Shown: piece by piece, positions 36,273 through 64,000 of the stretch
Layout: each line of letters begins with the position of its first letter
Numbering within the stretch: position 1 is the stretch's first letter
Source of the DNA: Trematomus loennbergii
Taxonomy: Eukaryota; Chordata; Actinopteri; Perciformes; Nototheniidae
Direction: 5' to 3'
Assembly: GCA_012861695.1 (NCBI GenBank)
Contig: JAAOOA010000086.1
Span: forward strand, 5,167,293-5,231,292
Length of the DNA: 64,000 bases
Notes under the pieces: generated by a model
Database searches by the model: none
What the model was told of the DNA's origin: nothing
The model's input: only the letters and a program-made list of their open reading frames with translations
Made by a program: the position numbers and the translations under genes

Positions 36273-37462
36273 ATGTTTATTGAGCCAAACACTGTTTCAC
36301 ATTATTGAGTCAATGCTAATTTACATTTACATGAAAAAAACAAGCAAAAAAAGGAAGGATATTATTTTGAAAAGTATTACAATCAATTAACTAAAAAGAG
36401 AAAACAAATAAAATAAATAGTTAAAATTCAAAAGGTAAAAATAAATTAAAGTCTAAAATTCAATAAAAACAACTCTGAACCTTCTTAACCTCTCCTGTTT
36501 TTCTGTCCCATTATTAGCTGCAATCCTTTTGCTAAATCTTTTTTGCAAAAGGGTTGAACCGGAGATTTATACCAATCTCATAATTATGAAGCTGTAGTTC
36601 TGAGCGTAGTTTAGCAAAAAGACTAGAAATAGCTAGCCCATCTCTGTGGAAAAGTTGAGGAATAAACTACATACATAAACAACTACTTTGTTTGTTTTAT
36701 CCCAACTACTTTATACTTGTTTTGGCAATAATGTGCAACAATACATCTATATCCTAACTGCACTTCTGTACAGACAGTGGTTGCAATCTTTACGTCTAAC
36801 CTAGGGAAATAAGAGAAGAGGGGGGGGAGAGAAGAGAGTGTGTGGGAGGGAACACTGGGATTTTAGCCTTTGCAGACCATTTACATGCACACAAACCTAT
36901 ATAACACACTATAGTAAAGAGAAAACCCCCAAACCACGATAAGGCCCCTTTAAACTCTGGAATCAAATCAGTAGACTTCTCCATCGCATGTACTTTTAGA
37001 GTTTTTATTATATCTTACGTTTTCATTGAATGTATAACCAGCAACTGGAAAGACAGTCTATCATAATCCATCACATTCTATTTTTTATAAATTACCATAC
37101 ATGTTGTGTGTTGCGTTTTTATACATTATGTGGTGATGATTCAGTAAAAAGCTTTCTTATACAATCAGCCTCATGGAGTCCAACAGACGCCCATAGTACA
37201 TCTTCCATTTTATATAAATAAGCGATTCCACATACTTAAATAAATACTGTATGTACTGTACAGTATAAGCTTTTGACAATTTCATTAATGCATAATGATT
37301 TCTCGAATAAGTGCAGGACAGGACATGCTTTTGTGGCGCAGGATACTATGTACAGTGCTGACCATGCTCTCTGTGATGTCATATCCATGTGTGATCTTCG
37401 GCGAGGAAAAGGTAAAATAGAGGCTTGAGATGAAGAGGATTTCCCCCCCCCCCCCGAGTTGT
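36273..37462. other. Convergent intergenic region, naxe to scn1b
   Basis: Two genes converge here. The plus-strand part is the end of naxe. The right part probably holds the scn1b 3' UTR. A fragment near 36860-36960 ends in AAGGCCCCTTTAAA and resembles the right end of the MITE at 38177-38585. Confidence 0.45.
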
Positions 37463-54845
<17,383 letters not shown>

Positions 54846-55495
54846 CCTGGAAGCAGCAGACAGGAGGGCACGACACACCTGGAGAAGTAAAAACAAGTAT
54901 GAGAAAGACAGATGAGTGAGGAGAAAGCAGGCGACTGAGACACAGGTAAAATAACTCGAAGGAAAGAGTGAGTCAAATAAGGAAGCACAAGGATTTGAGG
55001 AGTAGAAATTGAAGAAAAAGAGATTGTGTGAGGGGTATTGTGGGAGAAGGGGGTGTGAGAGAGGAGCACAGAGAAAGCTAAATTTAAACACAGTGAGAAA
55101 GGATTCAAATCTCTGTCGCACAAAAATAGCATGTGGTTTTAGCAGGTATGGATTTGTAAAAGTAGAGAAAGAAAATATGAATAGACACCCATCTGTAGGT
55201 AAAGCCATCCTTTGATGATATACAGACATGTTCACTTACATCACAGATGTTATGACCCTGTCCCTCCCATCAAATCTCTTGCAAACTGATGACCAATTTT
55301 CTACAGTTTTTGTAACTGCAAAAATCTCTGGTTTTCCAAATAACATCTGTTTTGCTACTTCTGTAAGTGTTCCCTTTTAGATGCACAAGTCAAGATCTAT
55401 TATGAAAAACAATTCTTTGCCATTTTTGGACGTTAACAAACTACTTGCTCATCAAGATAAAGCACATAAAGTAGTGACTCTAACACATTAGTATA
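54846..55495. promoter_or_regulatory. 5' flank and probable promoter of scn1b
   Basis: The minus-strand scn1b start codon is at 54845, so this is its immediate upstream sequence. The first part is purine-rich on the plus strand (pyrimidine-rich in gene sense). I could not place a transcription start or a further 5' exon. Long antisense frames here are composition artefacts. Confidence 0.4.
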
Positions 55496-55503
55496 CTAAG
55501 TGC

Positions 55504-56228
55504 CAGTGGCGAGCCGTGAGCTTTATACCTAGGCCCTCTGACCCCCACCCCTTCCTTCGAAAAAAAAGACGTTATTACGTCACAGCGTATACTTCAGCGG
55601 AATATCAAAACAACGGCCCAGGGTGCAAAACGCATCAATGACAGCGACCCTCTACCACACAAAACAACACCTGTGAACCCAATTTGTGTTCTTTGACATT
55701 GAAAATGATATTGCATTGTGTTTGTTACTTTCATTGCAGTTGTATGTCTTAAGTGTAATTTGGCATGCTTTTATTTTGAAGGCGAGTTCACGCTGTTGAC
55801 AGGAAGTTGTTGTTGCTATGGAAACAAGAAAAGTTTCACAGCGGGCGGAACTCGTCATAAAGTCCGCGATAATAAAACCCACCCATTTAGAGGGAAGATA
55901 TGATTGGTCAATTGTACTGTCATTTGACATTACTCTCTCGTTCAGTTACTATAGCGAGCCCTCTGTGAATCGCAGAGAGGCCCGCTATAGTAACTGACAT
56001 TCAAACAGAGACTGAACAGGCAGATTCGAAGGATTTATTTCTTTGGAAATGTTATTTATTAAATCAAGTTTTTTTCGGTAAAACTAATGAAAAATATAAC
56101 AAAAAATAATATTAAAAAAATATATATTTAAAAAAAATATATATTTTTTTTAATGTTTTTACATATTATTTTTTGGAATATCTTAGGCCCTCACAGAGGG
56201 CCTAGAGGGCCCTGACGGCTCGCCACTG
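55504..56228. mobile_element. hAT-like non-autonomous element with 8-bp target duplication
   Basis: The ends CAGTGGCGAGCCGT and ACGGCTCGCCACTG are perfectly inverse. CTAAGTGC occurs immediately outside both (55496-55503 and 56229-56236), an exact 8-bp duplication as made by hAT transposases. The body has no transposase. It carries GAGGGCCT motifs near the right end and an internal hairpin at 55942-55997. Confidence 0.88.
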
Positions 56229-56236
56229 CTAAGTGC

Positions 56237-57227
56237 ATAAAAACATCTCACTGTCACAGTGTCTCCATGGCTGCATCACACATAAAGCACACAAATCCCT
56301 GCAGAAGATTGAAGGTGCAACAAGCAACACAACTGTGACCATACAAGCGATCTAACACCTGGATCTGATCAATGCCAGTAAAAACACAATAAATGTCGAC
56401 GGATTTACCAATATACCCCTACAATGTACTTCAAAACGTTTTTCTTGGTTGAGAGAAAACAAAACGTGACAGCTTTGGAAATGTATTGTAAGTCAAGCTA
56501 ATGTATGCACTCTGCAACCAGCTTGAAACAGCAACAACTAAAATTAGCTAGCTGGCTTCTAGGTTGCATGCCTTATGACTAACTCACGTGAAAAGCCTTC
56601 TCATCAAGTTGTAACCTTCCAAATTCATGACTGTCTTCAAGTTTAATGGAAAACAAAAGTTGCATGCTGTCCTTACTTTGAACAAAATTCACATTTTCCG
56701 AAGTTCAACCTTGTCCAGCATCGATCCCAATCAGAATCGAACCCAATCAATCAATCGATTATTGGTTACACCTGAACATCCAATGCTATTAGATTTATAC
56801 TTAAATATAAATCATTAAAGCCTGTACCGAATACTTAAGAAAAATAAATTAATAAATTGTCTCCCAAGGTAAATATCAGTTTTGAATAAAAAGAAAAATC
56901 CTGTAGGCCTACCCAAGAATCACATACATTTAGGCTATTCTGTGTGATAATGTTTTTATAAAGATTTGTGATAGGCCTATGGTCAGAATACAAAGCCTAT
57001 TGATGTTTTACAGGTTCAAATAGGATACACCTTTGGACACATACTGTTGGAACCTTTGCATAAAACGTTTAATAATTGTAATATTGTATCCTTTTTGTAG
57101 GCTGACGACTGCCACCAACATGTGTGTTTATTGATTGTACTTTTTAAGAGAAGATTGTAGTCATTCACTGCCATTTGTTTTCTGTAAGACATTTTAAATG
57201 TAGGCTAGACAGCCTACTTTCACTTAA
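56237..57227. other. No gene recognised
   Basis: AT-rich sequence upstream of scn1b. I saw neither coding segments nor clear transposon ends. Confidence 0.4.
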
Positions 57228-57375
57228 AGGTCCCTTTGAGGTCTACTAGAATAGATTTACTGTACATTGTTCAATGTTCCAAAATCACATTGGTTTCTCA
57301 TACAGCATCTCTGTATAGTATGTGTATTTACTCTCTGTCCTACACGGCTTGTTGGAGCTCCTGCCCCCCCCCCCT
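57228..57375. repeat. MITE family B fragment, internally deleted
   Basis: AAAGGTCCC is joined directly to GAGGTCTACTAGAATAGATT, skipping about 40 bases present in the copies at 42123 and 48753. The C-rich run ends the fragment. Confidence 0.65.
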
Positions 57376-57378
57376 ATG

Positions 57379-58020
57379 AAAGGAAAATAAAAAGCACAAC
57401 GAGGTTTGATACATCCATGTCACCGGATTATGTTTTAGGAGCCTTAAAGAAATGTGGTTCTTCTTCTCTGTGGGTTCTTGTATTGAGTTCCAAAGTGTGT
57501 TGTTGAAGTTTTAAAAGATGAATGTGTCAGGCATCTGCCTACAGCCCTTCCTTATGGTTAATGTGCTTTAGGATGTGTCAACAGTGCTCAAGGTGGCAAC
57601 AATTTCCTAGTGGTTGCAGGATGTATTGCCACAGATCACTACTGCTCCCTTATTTATCTCATTCACCTGATGTATTCAAATCGTGGTTTTTAATTGTGCT
57701 TCTAATTAGATAACAGCACAATCCTGGTGACTCACAGTGCTCTCCAGATCAACACTCTGATATGTCATTATGTTGTCCCTTAGGCCTTTAATGTGAGATG
57801 CACAGAGCAATCATTGGACCTGCCGGGGGCTGTATGCACAGCTACACAAAGAATATGATAAATGTGTGTTTATATAAGTGCAACATGCAAGCTACTGACT
57901 GTCTAGTACACCTTGACGCCAGTGCATATATGATGTATGTGCAAGCTCTAGTTTAAGAAATGGCTACCTTTTTTACAGGCTACAGATTAAATACAGACCG
58001 ATCTATTGGTGTTATAATAT
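57379..58020 (+). repeat. 640-bp direct duplication, copy 2
   Basis: Nearly identical to 46866-47507. It joins the family B fragment at its left edge. The right edge falls at GTTATAATATG, after which the two loci diverge. Confidence 0.85.
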
Positions 58021-58483
58021 GACGAAGGTACGTTTTAACCGTTTGTTTTTTAGTTCTAATTGAAAAAAAAAAAAAAACAGAAATGGTTTTTTTTTTGTTT
58101 TTCAATTTTGCCCCAAAACGGAAAAACGGAAATTCAGCTCGTTTTAATGTTTTCTGTCCACACAGCGGCTTTGGAAAAAGCTTGCCGGCTGGCGTGTCTG
58201 AAGCTCGACCAACAACAAATCACATGAATCTCCCGCCCCTGAGACACAAGCAGCGGTTTGATTGGCTAGAGCTTGTACTGGCATATGATTTGATTGGCTG
58301 ACGCTTCCACCGAAAGCTTCAGAAGCTTCAAAAGTTGAACATTGCTCAACTTTTGAAGCCTGAGATGCCTGGAAAGCTCCGCTCTGCTTTCCACAATGCA
58401 GTTCGGCGAAAAGTGAGGCAAAGTGACGTTGGCGTTGGAAGATTTTTTTAACGCTGCTGTGTGGACGTACCGTTACTGTTAAA
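58021..58483. repeat. Possible MITE with GGTACG-type ends
   Basis: GAAGGTACGTTTTAACCG near the left and CACACAGC / GCTGTGTGG blocks near both ends suggest imperfect inverted termini. The middle holds a CAAAAGTTGAAC / GCTCAACTTTTG palindrome at about 58328-58356. Evidence is weak. Confidence 0.35.
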
Positions 58484-59000
58484 ACAAGTATACCACTCAA
58501 TGTTTCGTTTCCATAGGTGGGTGGGTCTCCAGTGCCTCCTTGCTTCTGATTGGCTAGTTTGCCCTATGCTTGCGCTGTACTCTTCAAAATAAAGGCTCTA
58601 ACTCTTTGCACAGTGCAAAAACGACAAGCTTCTGATATCTTTGATGAGCGATAACATTATTTTTGGCCATACGTTTTTCATAAGACTGATGAAGTTGGAA
58701 TCAGTTGTAGTTACAACTATCCCAAATACTATGAAATACTTTTACTGTGTACTTCTTGATACTCTCCTGTCAAAGTCCCCTCCTAGTACAACAATGCCTG
58801 TCTTGCTGCTATATGTGATGAGCAATACAAATACTTTTAAGTTCTTAAGAAGACTGATCATTTTGGACTCAGTAGTTAGACTATAGCGCAAAGACTATAA
58901 AATACTTTTATTTTGTTTCAGAGAAATCCTCTGTCAAAGTCCACCCTGAATACCCCATGCAGATGCTCCTGTTGTCTGTCAAACACAAGCAGAAACATTA
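58484..59000. repeat. Repeat cluster, left arm of an inverted pair
   Basis: GTATACCACTCAATGTTTCG and GATTGGCTAGTTTGCCCTAT recur in reverse orientation at 63652-63757. Further in, units around AAATACTTTTACTGTGTACT repeat about every 150 bases and are also matched in the right arm. Confidence 0.6.
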
Positions 59001-61954
59001 CTTTCCAAAAATGGAAAGTTATCTTGGTCCCGCTCCCCACGTGAAAAACAGGGTACGTTTAGTGCTGCTAATGTAATGAAAATGGCTCCAGGCCCCACAA
59101 GATACGCTGTCAGCCATGTCTAAGACCTGAAGTCAGCATTGAGCTCTTCATAACACCATCAATAGAGGATTGATGAAACAATATACTTGAGATTATGAAT
59201 TTAAAGGTGAGGTGCATGCATGGGACAGTTAGGAGTTGGGTGGGAACCACTTACAAGCCCACATTGGGTTGTTCATTTTGGCAGGAGTGCAGAAATCAAA
59301 AAAGGGAGGCAACGGCATGCCTTTGGAATGCTGACACTGGAAGGGAAATATTTCCATATTGACCCCAAAACACAATACATGTTACTATCCTTGATAATAT
59401 ACTGTACATTTCTGAAATGCCAAAATTGTACTTGGAAATAATATAGATCCTTTAACCATAGCAAAAAGATCATCCTTTAAAATGTTACGTCAATCAGTGA
59501 GATTTTATGGTGATTTATATATTTTACAATGGTCACATAATAGGAATTACGGATGTATAATGCTGTGGGTGGAGGGGGAGGTGGGGGTAGTGTTTTATTT
59601 AAATGGGTATTTAGATAGTCAACTAAGAAACATAAAGTACTTGAAACATACATTTTGGTAACAATTTTGAATATGATCATTTTCTTGAGCTTTAAACTCC
59701 TGGGGTCAACATGACCACCAAGGATAGAGGGTGTAAAGCAAATGTGAAGATAAAGGAGGGTTAAGAATACATTATATAGCAGTTTTTTGTTTTACAATAT
59801 CCTAAAGTCTATTTTTAACAACTATTGAGTTGGCTTTTTCATTACATTTAAAATATAAATTGTACCTAAAATAATACTGAGTGAGCAGGGTATACATATT
59901 CACACCATATGCAATCATAGGATATTTTTTGTTCGAAAGATATTTGTCCAAATTGACTACAAAATAGTACAAATGTAAAACATAAAAACAAATGTTTTTT
60001 GGTGAGTGAAGTCCAAAGCCTTATTATAGATTCTTGATTGTGTAATTACAAGGTGAGAGAAAATAGATCCACATCGTCCTATTCAACTTGTATTTTTCAA
60101 TTTTTTGTACATTTTTCTCAGAAAAACTTTTCTAAATTAAAGTAAATTATTTAAAAAGGTTGAGTGATAAGACTAAAATAGTTGAAATTGAACGTAAACT
60201 ATGTCTAACACCACTCCTGAAATTGACTTTGGTTGAAGTTTATTATAATATTGATATTATATAAAGATCTATATATAACATTGATTAAGCCCTTTTAAAA
60301 TATATATATATATTTTGTATAATGTTATGGGCTGATAGTGCCTTATTTTCAATTTTATTATACAGCAGATGAAAAGATTTGCAGGAGGATCAATTTTCAT
60401 GGGTGTCATTGGCTCTTAGATAAAGGCAGTATCTGTTTGCTAACCTCAGATATTGATTTATTTAAATAAGTGACCTTTGAATACATATTGCAAACATAGC
60501 CTTAAAAAGGTGCAGGAAAAGGACTTCAAATATTACTTAAAGACTGGACTTTTTAATTCAGTCAAGAGAAGAGAAAAGAGAATAAAGAAAAAAATTGTTA
60601 TAAGGGGTGATGTAACATTAATGACAGACATAATATGGCTAGGGAGCTGTGGCTGATGTGCGTTGATCTTCGGATCAGGGGGGACTGGTTCAATCCCACT
60701 GCAGTCAGCATGTCGTTGTGTCCCTGGGCTTCACCCCAAATAGCTCCTGTGAGGATTGTCCACAGTATTGAGTATATGTAAGGTAAAAGCAACTAACAAG
60801 TGACATGTAGAGGTCAGTGGCACATTTTGTGATCATGGGGCATCACCCTTGTACAGCATCAGGACAATATCTCTATGGAGTCAGACACTGAAAGTGTGCT
60901 GGAGGCTGATGCGTTGACTGGGAGTGATGGAAAGATGAGGCTGATGAGACTGAAGAATCTGCGAGGAACGAACTAGGGGCTGAGAAATAATCATATTTTA
61001 ACCCTTTAATTGCCAGACCAAGAAGAAATCTATGGACAAATTATTTCTTTGCATTTTTTTATCAAATAGGACACAAATAACCTTTTTTTACTGACCACAC
61101 AGTTTTGTTTTTATGAGCCTCTACCAACTGGTCGTGCTGGCCTTGGTAAAAGTGCATTTTCAACAATCATCATACAGTTCAGTATTTGTATGCATCAAAC
61201 TCAAATAAAACACAAACTCAAATACATTTTTTTCTTGTATCGAAGATGAGCAATATATACCAGATATATTCATAAAAAATAATAATTGTAAAAAAAAAAG
61301 AAATGGAAAAAATTCATGTAAAGTGTTTTTCATATATAAAAAAAGACTTGCTCATCTTACTGTAGATGCTGAATTGGCCTAACAACAAACAACTGGCCTA
61401 ACAGCAAATGTCTATATCCTGTGTTGGTCTAACTTGCTCATCTGTGTGCAACTTTGGGCTGAATGCCATGCATGAAAGGTGCTATATAAATTATTATCGC
61501 TCTTTCACTCTGAGACTCATAAGGCAGTACTAGATTTAGTAATATTACCATGAATCTAGCTATTTACCGTATTTTATTGGAAAACATCTCTGAAACTCTG
61601 AAAAAGTCGTATTGCTAGTTTACAATATGAAGGCCAATTCGACCGGTTGGTTGAGCATACACCCTTGTTACAAAAATGTTTTCAAGTTATATAATTCTGT
61701 TCAGTAAGTGCTCTGACACTAAAATATGTCAAAATGATATGGTTACCTTACAAAAGTTGACCAAAAAGAGTGATTTCTTCAGGAGTGATTTTTAGCATGC
61801 CAACTTTTCAGTGGAAGCTAGCTGAAGGGCATTCTGTTCGAACCACAGTGACATCTAGAGGTTGTTTTGTGCATAACATGTCAACCAAACGGTAGAGCTG
61901 GCTGAATCAGATGGAGTTACACTTTTTTATTGTTTTTTCAACAAGATATCAAGA
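59001..61954. other. AT-rich region without recognised genes
   Basis: No convincing coding segment was found. An interspersed-repeat fragment lies at 60640-60790. The rest may be the interior of a large element bounded by the inverted clusters at 58.5 and 63.7 kb, but no transposase motif was seen. Confidence 0.4.
60640..60790. repeat. Interspersed repeat fragment
   Basis: Contains GGTTCAATCCCACTGCAGTC and a CTGGGCTTCACCCCAAATAG block that occur widely in teleost genomes. It is similar to 39800-39885. Confidence 0.4.
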
Positions 61955-62835
61955 CACAAAATGTGACCCGCTCTATCGAAATCAGTCGGAAGTCGCAACG
62001 GCTCATTTCAAAATAAACGTGGATTTGCGTAAAAAACTATTTTTTCGGGGTTCGGGTGTTTTGTTTTGATTTTAAATAAACAAAGTCTTGGCTTTCAGAA
62101 TATGAAACTTTTATTTCCAAAATCACACGATAAATACATTTGTGAAGCTTGTGAAGGGAAGATGACAGGCACCTCTCACTCGCAATCTGCTGTTCCGTAG
62201 CGCAGCTCCCCCTCCCTCCGGCTGAAATTATGAATGTAAGGCATATAGTAATCATAGATAACACGGCAGGGTCCGTTACAGTTTGTTTTCATCTGATTTC
62301 AATTAAACAAAGTCTTGGCTTTCAGAATATTAAACTTGTTTCGGCAAATTTAGATGATAAATACAACTAGGAAGCTTGTAACGGCATATTTACAAGCGGA
62401 GAACGGAGTAATTTAACGTCACAGCAAGCATAACAACAGCCGGTGTTTCTCGTGAGTGTTTTCCCCGGGAAACAAACACAATATACACAAATGCAAAAAT
62501 ACACAAACACACACACACACACTCGCGAGCTTCCCCCAGACCAGTAATCCAAACGGAAATATTTTCCCTCCGGACTATTTTGATCATTTGCTCCGCTAAT
62601 AATCAATCAGATCGATGGATTCCAGAGAAGAGGAAACTTTGAAGGCCTTTTTCTCAAAATGATGACTCGGTGACAGTCATTATATAATGTGACATATTTT
62701 GCTTAATATTTGGAGTACAAAAACAATCTTGATATCATTAGAAAGCTAGGAATCTCCTCTTTCCAACAGTGTATACAACTCAAAATGTGTCTTCGGGTCA
62801 ATGCGACTGATTTCGATAGAGCAGGTCACAAATGT
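61955..62835. mobile_element. Element with GCTCTATCGAAATCAGTCG inverted ends
   Basis: The left end has TGTGACCCGCTCTATCGAAA and the right end is inverse with one mismatch (TTTCGATAGAGCAGGTCACA). About 880 bp, with no transposase frame. Inside, a block with CAAAGTCTTGGCTTTCAGAA occurs twice, at about 62080 and 62310. Confidence 0.65.
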
Positions 62836-63009
62836 GCTCTCCCAAATGGTGGCGCTGGCTGTTAAAGGATAGCATCATCATAAGAGGCCAACAAGAGTGA
62901 CAGGGTGTGTCACTTTGCTGAAGGATAGACCAGCAGGATATTCTCTGAAGATTTCCCAAGGGGTAAAAGCTGCTGCTGGAGTACTGACTGGAAGTAGTGC
63001 TGATATCAT

Positions 63010-63757
63010 GTCTACCATATCCTCTTAAAATACTCTGTCCAACAATATAAGTCTAATGACACATTTTATTTAAGATGCATTCTTGTACTAAGGAGGGGAA
63101 TTTGAAAGAGAATACCTGAAAAAGTACTTGTTGGTGTAGTTAAATTAGTATACTGAGTCAAACAGTATCACTCTCATTAAGAATTTATGGCAGAAAATAA
63201 TTGTATCTCTCATCAAAGATAGCAGAAAACATGCATTATTGTACTCAAGAGGGGAGTTTGACAGAGTACACAGTAAAAGTACTCTAAATAGTATTTATCA
63301 ATCCTCAACCTCCAAGCTGTTTTAATATAGTTTTGAAGAAAAAACCCAGCTCGATGCTGACTTGACCACGCAAACGGGAAATACTGCCGAATCAATTCAG
63401 CAGTGTCAGTAACATCAAACAGAGAGATACTCATACTTTATAAGATAGGGATTCATGGCTGACAGTGCAAGACAGACAGCCAGATAGACAGATCGCGAGA
63501 CAGACAGACAGACAGACCGACAGACACGCACACACATACGCACACACACGGACAGACTGTCTTCTGTATGTTTTTCATGTAGCCATATATTCAATGTATA
63601 TTTGTGCAAACACGCACTGCACTGTCTAGGCAAAGAGTATGAACCTTTTTTGAAGAGTACATCGCAAGCATAGGGCAAACTAGCCAATCAGAAGCAAGGA
63701 GGCACTGGAGACCCACCCATCTATAGAAACGAAACATTGAGTGGTATACTCAGTACT
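63010..63757. repeat. Repeat cluster, right arm of an inverted pair
   Basis: Reverse-complement partner of 58484-59000. It ends with CGAAACATTGAGTGGTATAC. Internal units around GGGGAGTTTGACAGAGTACA and GGGGAATTTGAAAGAGAATA repeat about every 180 bases. A GACA-rich microsatellite lies at 63470-63550. Confidence 0.6.
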
Positions 63758-64000
63758 CAAGTTGTAAAAAGAAATCAGGGGGGGATGGTGGATTTGATTA
63801 TATGGGGACATAATTTTAGCTGATAACCCGCAGAGGGTGGGAGACCAACCAGCATAAAGATAATTATTATACTCCTAAAACAACATGCATGTTATGGATG
63901 TTCAGATACTCCTGTCATTGCTCTTGACAAAGGCACCTCAGAATTAGAGTTGGTCCCCGGGCTGCCATGGCACCACTAACATTTAGGGTCAAATGCAGAG
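63758..64000. other. Window end, no feature recognised
   Basis: About 240 bases with no coding or repeat signature that I recognise. Confidence 0.4.

Noticed and set aside
60640..60790. tRNA gene or active SINE
   Set aside because: A B-box-like GGTTCAATCCC is present but no cloverleaf or matching A box could be drawn.

Overview
This window looks like vertebrate, teleost fish, nuclear DNA. It has intron-rich genes with GT-AG junctions, long (GT)n and (GA)n microsatellites, and many fish-type DNA transposons, LINE fragments and a DIRS-like retroelement. Six protein-coding genes can be supported. Left to right they are a free fatty acid receptor (minus, cut by the window edge, 1-654), tektin-2 tekt2 (minus, 2821-6875), upstream stimulatory factor 2 usf2 (minus, 10677-16767), A-type lamin lmna (plus, 19915-28980), NAD(P)HX epimerase naxe (plus, 32116-36183) and a voltage-gated sodium channel beta-1 subunit scn1b (minus, 37463-54845).

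The order resembles two human blocks placed side by side. SCN1B, USF2 and the FFAR cluster lie together on 19q13, and LMNA and NAXE lie together on 1q22. The genes do not form one pathway. They cover metabolite sensing, axonemal microtubules, E-box transcription, the nuclear lamina, NAD(P)H repair and sodium channel gating.

Exon structures were assembled by eye from frame, splice sites and remembered homologues. In tekt2, usf2 and lmna the reading frame is interrupted by isolated single missing bases, mostly in short homopolymers. Adding one base at each site makes every total divisible by three and gives family-typical lengths (about 428, 342 and 642 aa). ffar, naxe and scn1b need no correction. 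This pattern fits residual deletion errors in a draft long-read assembly better than three adjacent pseudogenes.

The right half is dominated by mobile DNA inside and upstream of scn1b. Notable items are a nested stack of terminal-inverted-repeat elements (48.75-51.09 kb), and a DIRS-like element carrying a tyrosine recombinase (about 51.6-54.74 kb) interrupted by a LINE tail and a PIF/Harbinger element with a TAA duplication. There are also a hAT-like element with a perfect 8-bp duplication (55.5-56.2 kb), a 640-bp direct duplication (46.87 and 57.38 kb), and an inverted pair of repeat clusters near 58.5 and 63.7 kb. From about 56 kb to the end I found no gene. I saw no rRNA, tRNA or CRISPR array.
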